This document shows positions 38,613-40,129 of a stretch of 40,129 nt of DNA, piece after piece. Within the stretch, counting starts at the first letter, position 1, and the number at the start of each line of letters is the position of its first letter. Source of the stretch: a virus; IMG/VR virus record IMGVR_UViG_3300046538_000190, positions 1 through 40,129 of that record, one strand, 5' to 3'. A program made the position numbers and the translations under genes. The notes beneath the pieces are model-generated. The model saw nothing but the letters and a program-made list of their open reading frames with translations. It was not told the DNA's origin and did no database searches.

Positions 38613-38642
38613 ACTCTAACACGCAATAATTGCGTGTTGCAA
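38613..38642 (-). promoter_or_regulatory. Leftward promoter with a 21-bp palindromic operator
   Basis: A perfect dyad AACACGCAAT-A-ATTGCGTGTT spans 38618-38638. Read leftward, a -35 TTGCAA (38642-38637), 18-bp spacer and -10 TAGAGT (38618-38613) bracket it. The dyad therefore covers the spacer exactly, as expected for a repressor site controlling the 38563-37051 gene set. It differs from the CI-type operator. Confidence 0.6.
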
Positions 38643-38683
38643 TAGGTGTGACGAAGTTTTTCAAGGGCAGTCTGCAAAAAAAC

Positions 38684-38724
38684 AACTAGAAACCTATTTA
38701 CACAACTAGAAATCTAGTTATAAA
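38684..38724 (+). promoter_or_regulatory. Rightward late promoter with two tandem CI-type operators
   Basis: -35 TTTACA (38697-38702), 16-bp spacer, -10 TATAAA (38719-38724). Operators AACTAGA-AA-CCTATTT (38684-38699) and the perfect palindrome AACTAGA-AA-TCTAGTT (38704-38719) are 20 bp apart; the second fills the spacer and the first overlaps the -35. It drives 38876 onward through the junction into the structural genes. Confidence 0.8.
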
Positions 38725-38730
38725 ATCCGC

Positions 38731-38863
38731 GCCACATGCTCATGCACTCGTAATGCGGCCGCAAGGTCCACCGATAGCATGATCCGCGCAGCAGATCACC
38801 ACGGTAAGGGGAGCCGCTGCGCGTTTAGAAAACACGGCCCGCCAGAGATGGCGGGCTTTTTTA
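38731..38863 (+). ncRNA. Short structured leader/small RNA ending in an intrinsic terminator
   Basis: The predicted transcript starts about 38731. Stem CGCGCAGC (38785-38792) pairs perfectly with GCTGCGCG (38816-38823). A terminator GCCCGCCA (38837-38844), GAGA, TGGCGGGC (38849-38856) and TTTTTT follows. No ORF lies within it. A promoter, structured RNA and terminator just before the late genes match the PR'/tR' layout of Q-regulated phages; the short RNA may also act on its own. Confidence 0.6.
38837..38863 (+). terminator. Intrinsic terminator in front of the late operon
   Basis: GCCCGCCA (38837-38844) and TGGCGGGC (38849-38856) form an 8-bp hairpin with GAGA loop, followed by a T tract ending TTATT. 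Transcription must pass it to reach the late genes. Confidence 0.88.
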
Positions 38864-38875
38864 TTGGCGCCTCAC

Positions 38876-39049
38876 ATGCAGACACCGGCCAAGAAAGCGA
38901 ATTTCGAGGAATTGAAGAAGCAGCGCGACAAGGCGGCCGACAGGCTGGTCGAGCTGGACGCCGACGTGGAGCCGCACGAGGTTGCGGCGCTGCTCGGCCT
39001 GGATGTGCCGCGCTGGCGCCGCATGGTGCTGGGCGTCGATCAGGATTGA
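38876..39049 (+). CDS. Small helical hypothetical protein
   Basis: A 57-aa protein, ATG 38876 (a TTG at 38864 would add four residues). It is highly charged: KKANFEELKKQRDKAADRLVELDADVEPHEVAALLGLDVPRWRRMVLGVDQD. The C-terminal half (VEPHEVAALLGLDVPRWRRMV) resembles a short HTH. First gene after the late promoter terminator. Unrecognised. Confidence 0.65.
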   Translation: MQTPAKKANFEELKKQRDKAADRLVELDADVEPHEVAALLGLDVPRWRRMVLGVDQD

Positions 39050-39077
39050 ACAGGACAGGAGGCGATGCCTGTGTTTT

Positions 39078-39110
39078 GCCCGGTAATCGAGAGAGAGCCG
39101 GGCTTTTTTT
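39078..39110 (+). terminator. Intrinsic terminator after the 38876 gene
   Basis: GCCCGG (39078-39083) pairs with CCGGGC (39098-39103) around a TAATCGAGAGAGAG loop, then seven T. Stem and loop resemble the 20175 terminator. Confidence 0.82.
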
Positions 39111-39120
39111 CGGGTGAACC

Positions 39121-39345
39121 ATGGACATCAAGAGCCTGCGATTTGCGGCAAAGGCGACCAGAAAGGAGTGCAGTGGCTGCCTGTTTGAAAACGAGCGGTC
39201 CAGCGTCTGCAAGGATGCGGCCGGCGAGGCGAAAGCGCGCGGCCTGCCTGATTGCGACGACGCCGACCCGGACGGCCGCAGCTACATCTACGTGGAAGAC
39301 CCGACCGACCCGCGCCAGATTCCCCTGCTGGAGCCGCCGACATGA
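39121..39345 (+). CDS. Small Cys-containing protein (zinc-binding candidate)
   Basis: A 74-aa protein. MDIKSLRFAAKATRKECSGCLFENERSSVCKDAAGEAKARGLPDCDDADPDGRSYIYVEDP contains four cysteines (CxxC, then two single Cys) that could bind zinc. The stop overlaps the next start (ATGA). It lies in the nuclease/methyltransferase gene set. Family not recognised. Confidence 0.65.
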   Translation: MDIKSLRFAAKATRKECSGCLFENERSSVCKDAAGEAKARGLPDCDDADPDGRSYIYVEDPTDPRQIPLLEPPT

Positions 39346-39761
39346 TGCGCCGCACGCCGATGCGCCGGTCCGGCTTCAAGCAGCGCGCCGGGCCGTCGCC
39401 GTGTAAGCCGGCCAGTCCAAAGGCGATTGTGAAGAAGTCGCCCGGCATGAGGACCCGCCAGCGCACGGTGGCGGCCGAGGAAAAGGCGTTGTGGGACCGG
39501 CTGGCGCGCGAAGTTGGCTGTATCGCCTGCCGCCAGGATGGAATTTTTAATGACCATGTGAGCATCCACCACGTTGACGGCCGCACCAAGCCTGGCTGTC
39601 ATCGCAAGGTGCTGCCGCTGTGTGGTCCGCATCACCAGGACGACGGAAGCGGCGCCATTGCCGTGCATCCCTGGAAGGCGCGCTTTGAGGCGCGTTACGG
39701 CACGCAGGACGAATTGATGCTGATGTGTGCTGCCTTGCTTGGATTGGAGTCTTTGGGTTGA
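39342..39761 (+). CDS. Ref-like RecA-dependent nuclease
   Basis: A 139-aa protein. Residues about 55-120 (REVGCIACRQDG, then SIHHVDGRTKPGCHRKVLPLCGPHHQDDG, then AVHPWKARFEARYGTQDELM) match the P1 Ref (recombination enhancement) HNH-type nuclease family, which cuts DNA in RecA-bound displacement loops. The N-terminal 45 residues are Arg/Lys-rich. Overlaps the MTase start by one base (TGATG). It probably acts with the SSB/PD-(D/E)XK module in recombination; the link is inferred. Confidence 0.8.
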   Translation: MMRRTPMRRSGFKQRAGPSPCKPASPKAIVKKSPGMRTRQRTVAAEEKALWDRLAREVGCIACRQDGIFNDHVSIHHVDGRTKPGCHRKVLPLCGPHHQDDGSGAIAVHPWKARFEARYGTQDELMLMCAALLGLESLG

Positions 39762-40129
39762 TGGAGAAAGTAGAAATTGGCGGGGCGACTTTGTACCGCG
39801 CCGACTGTCAGGAAGCCTTGCCGCACATTGGTCTGGTCGACGCGTTGATTACCGACCCGCCTTACGGGCTGGCCGGGGCCAACGTCGCTATTACCTGGGG
39901 CGAGACGAAGGATTGGGCCGATGCGGCCAAAGATTGGGATTCGACGCCGCCGCAAGACATCGTGGCGGCCTTGATTGCCAGGTATCCGAAGTGCCTGATT
40001 TGGGGCGGCAACTATTTTGCACTGCCCCCATCGCGCTGCTGGCTTATATGGGACAAGCCCGACAGAGGGTTGTCGATGGCTGATGCCGAGCTGGCGTGGA
40101 CCAACCTGGACAAGAACGTTCGCAGTTTC
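39761..40129 (+). CDS. DNA methyltransferase, N-terminal part (joined to 1-478)
   Basis: The N-terminal 123 codons of the methyltransferase whose C-terminus is at the left end. MEKVEIGGATLYRADCQEAL leads to the catalytic TDPPYG at residues 31-36. Codon phase at base 40003 equals that at base 1, so the joined 720-nt gene has no break. The final 127 nt (40003-40129) duplicate 1-127. Start overlaps the Ref-like nuclease stop. Confidence 0.94.
   Translation, partial: MEKVEIGGATLYRADCQEALPHIGLVDALITDPPYGLAGANVAITWGETKDWADAAKDWDSTPPQDIVAALIARYPKCLIWGGNYFALPPSRCWLIWDKPDRGLSMADAELAWTNLDKNVRSF
40003..40129. repeat. Terminal direct repeat, right copy
   Basis: Exact copy of 1-127. When the contig is circularised this copy should be removed, leaving about 40,002 bp. 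Confidence 0.95.

Overview
The window is one complete temperate tailed-phage genome, assembled as a circle. The first 127 bases (1-127) are repeated exactly as the last 127 (40003-40129), so the unique length is about 40,002 bp and the methyltransferase gene at the ends is one gene cut by the linearisation. Gene order is that of an HK97-like siphovirus: small and large terminase, HK97-type portal, ClpP-like protease, major capsid protein, connectors, tail tube, G/GT chaperones, a very long tape measure. GC-rich codon use and the style of the proteins suggest a betaproteobacterial host of the Burkholderiales (Massilia, Janthinobacterium or Duganella type). That host guess is inference; no host gene is present.

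Layout. 38876 to the right end and on through 1-25207 is one long rightward late block. It holds small early-late genes, a Ref-like nuclease, a DNA methyltransferase, an HNH nuclease, a tRNA-like gene with a giant anticodon loop, a papain-like protease, packaging, head and tail genes, and lysis (one-TM protein, M15 endolysin, 3-TM holin). At least eight intrinsic terminator-like hairpins sit between late genes, which suggests processive antitermination. A candidate Q-like protein with zinc-finger motifs is encoded at 34691-35368. The start of the late block, 38697-38863, has a promoter, a structured leader and a terminator in a lambda PR'/tR'-like arrangement.

The middle, 25208-31160, looks like a plasmid. 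There is a RepB/prim-pol type replication protein, direct repeats (iterons) and hairpins downstream of it, ParA with a small basic partner, and a cluster of GATATC repeats as a probable centromere. These are followed by a DUF1367 protein, SSB, a PD-(D/E)XK nuclease and accessory genes, all leftward. At 35733-38563 more plasmid functions run leftward: a ParC-like protein, the BrnT/BrnA toxin-antitoxin and small genes. I see no integrase, transposase or resolvase. The element is most simply a phage-plasmid that is maintained as an episome.

The control region, 31161-33383, is the most interesting part. A LuxR-type (quorum-sensing receptor) regulator, 31263-31994, faces a 427-bp structured intergenic region and then a 74-aa small ORF (32422-32646). 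That ORF runs tail-to-tail into the gene of an XRE repressor (CI-like, 32600-33001), which is divergent from a Cro-like gene (33150-33383). The small protein has no HTH, but its N-terminal 28 residues resemble the C-terminal helices of the neighbouring repressor. A 7-2-7 palindromic operator (consensus AACTAGA-AA-TCTAGTT) recurs at the cro promoter, at the promoter of the leftward replication operon and, as two tandem copies, at the rightward late promoter. Half-sites lie beside luxR and the small ORF. The proposed model is that host cell-density signal bound by LuxR switches on an antirepressor that disarms CI by mimicking its oligomerisation helices. It would be analogous to, but different in parts from, the VqmA-Qtip module of phage VP882.
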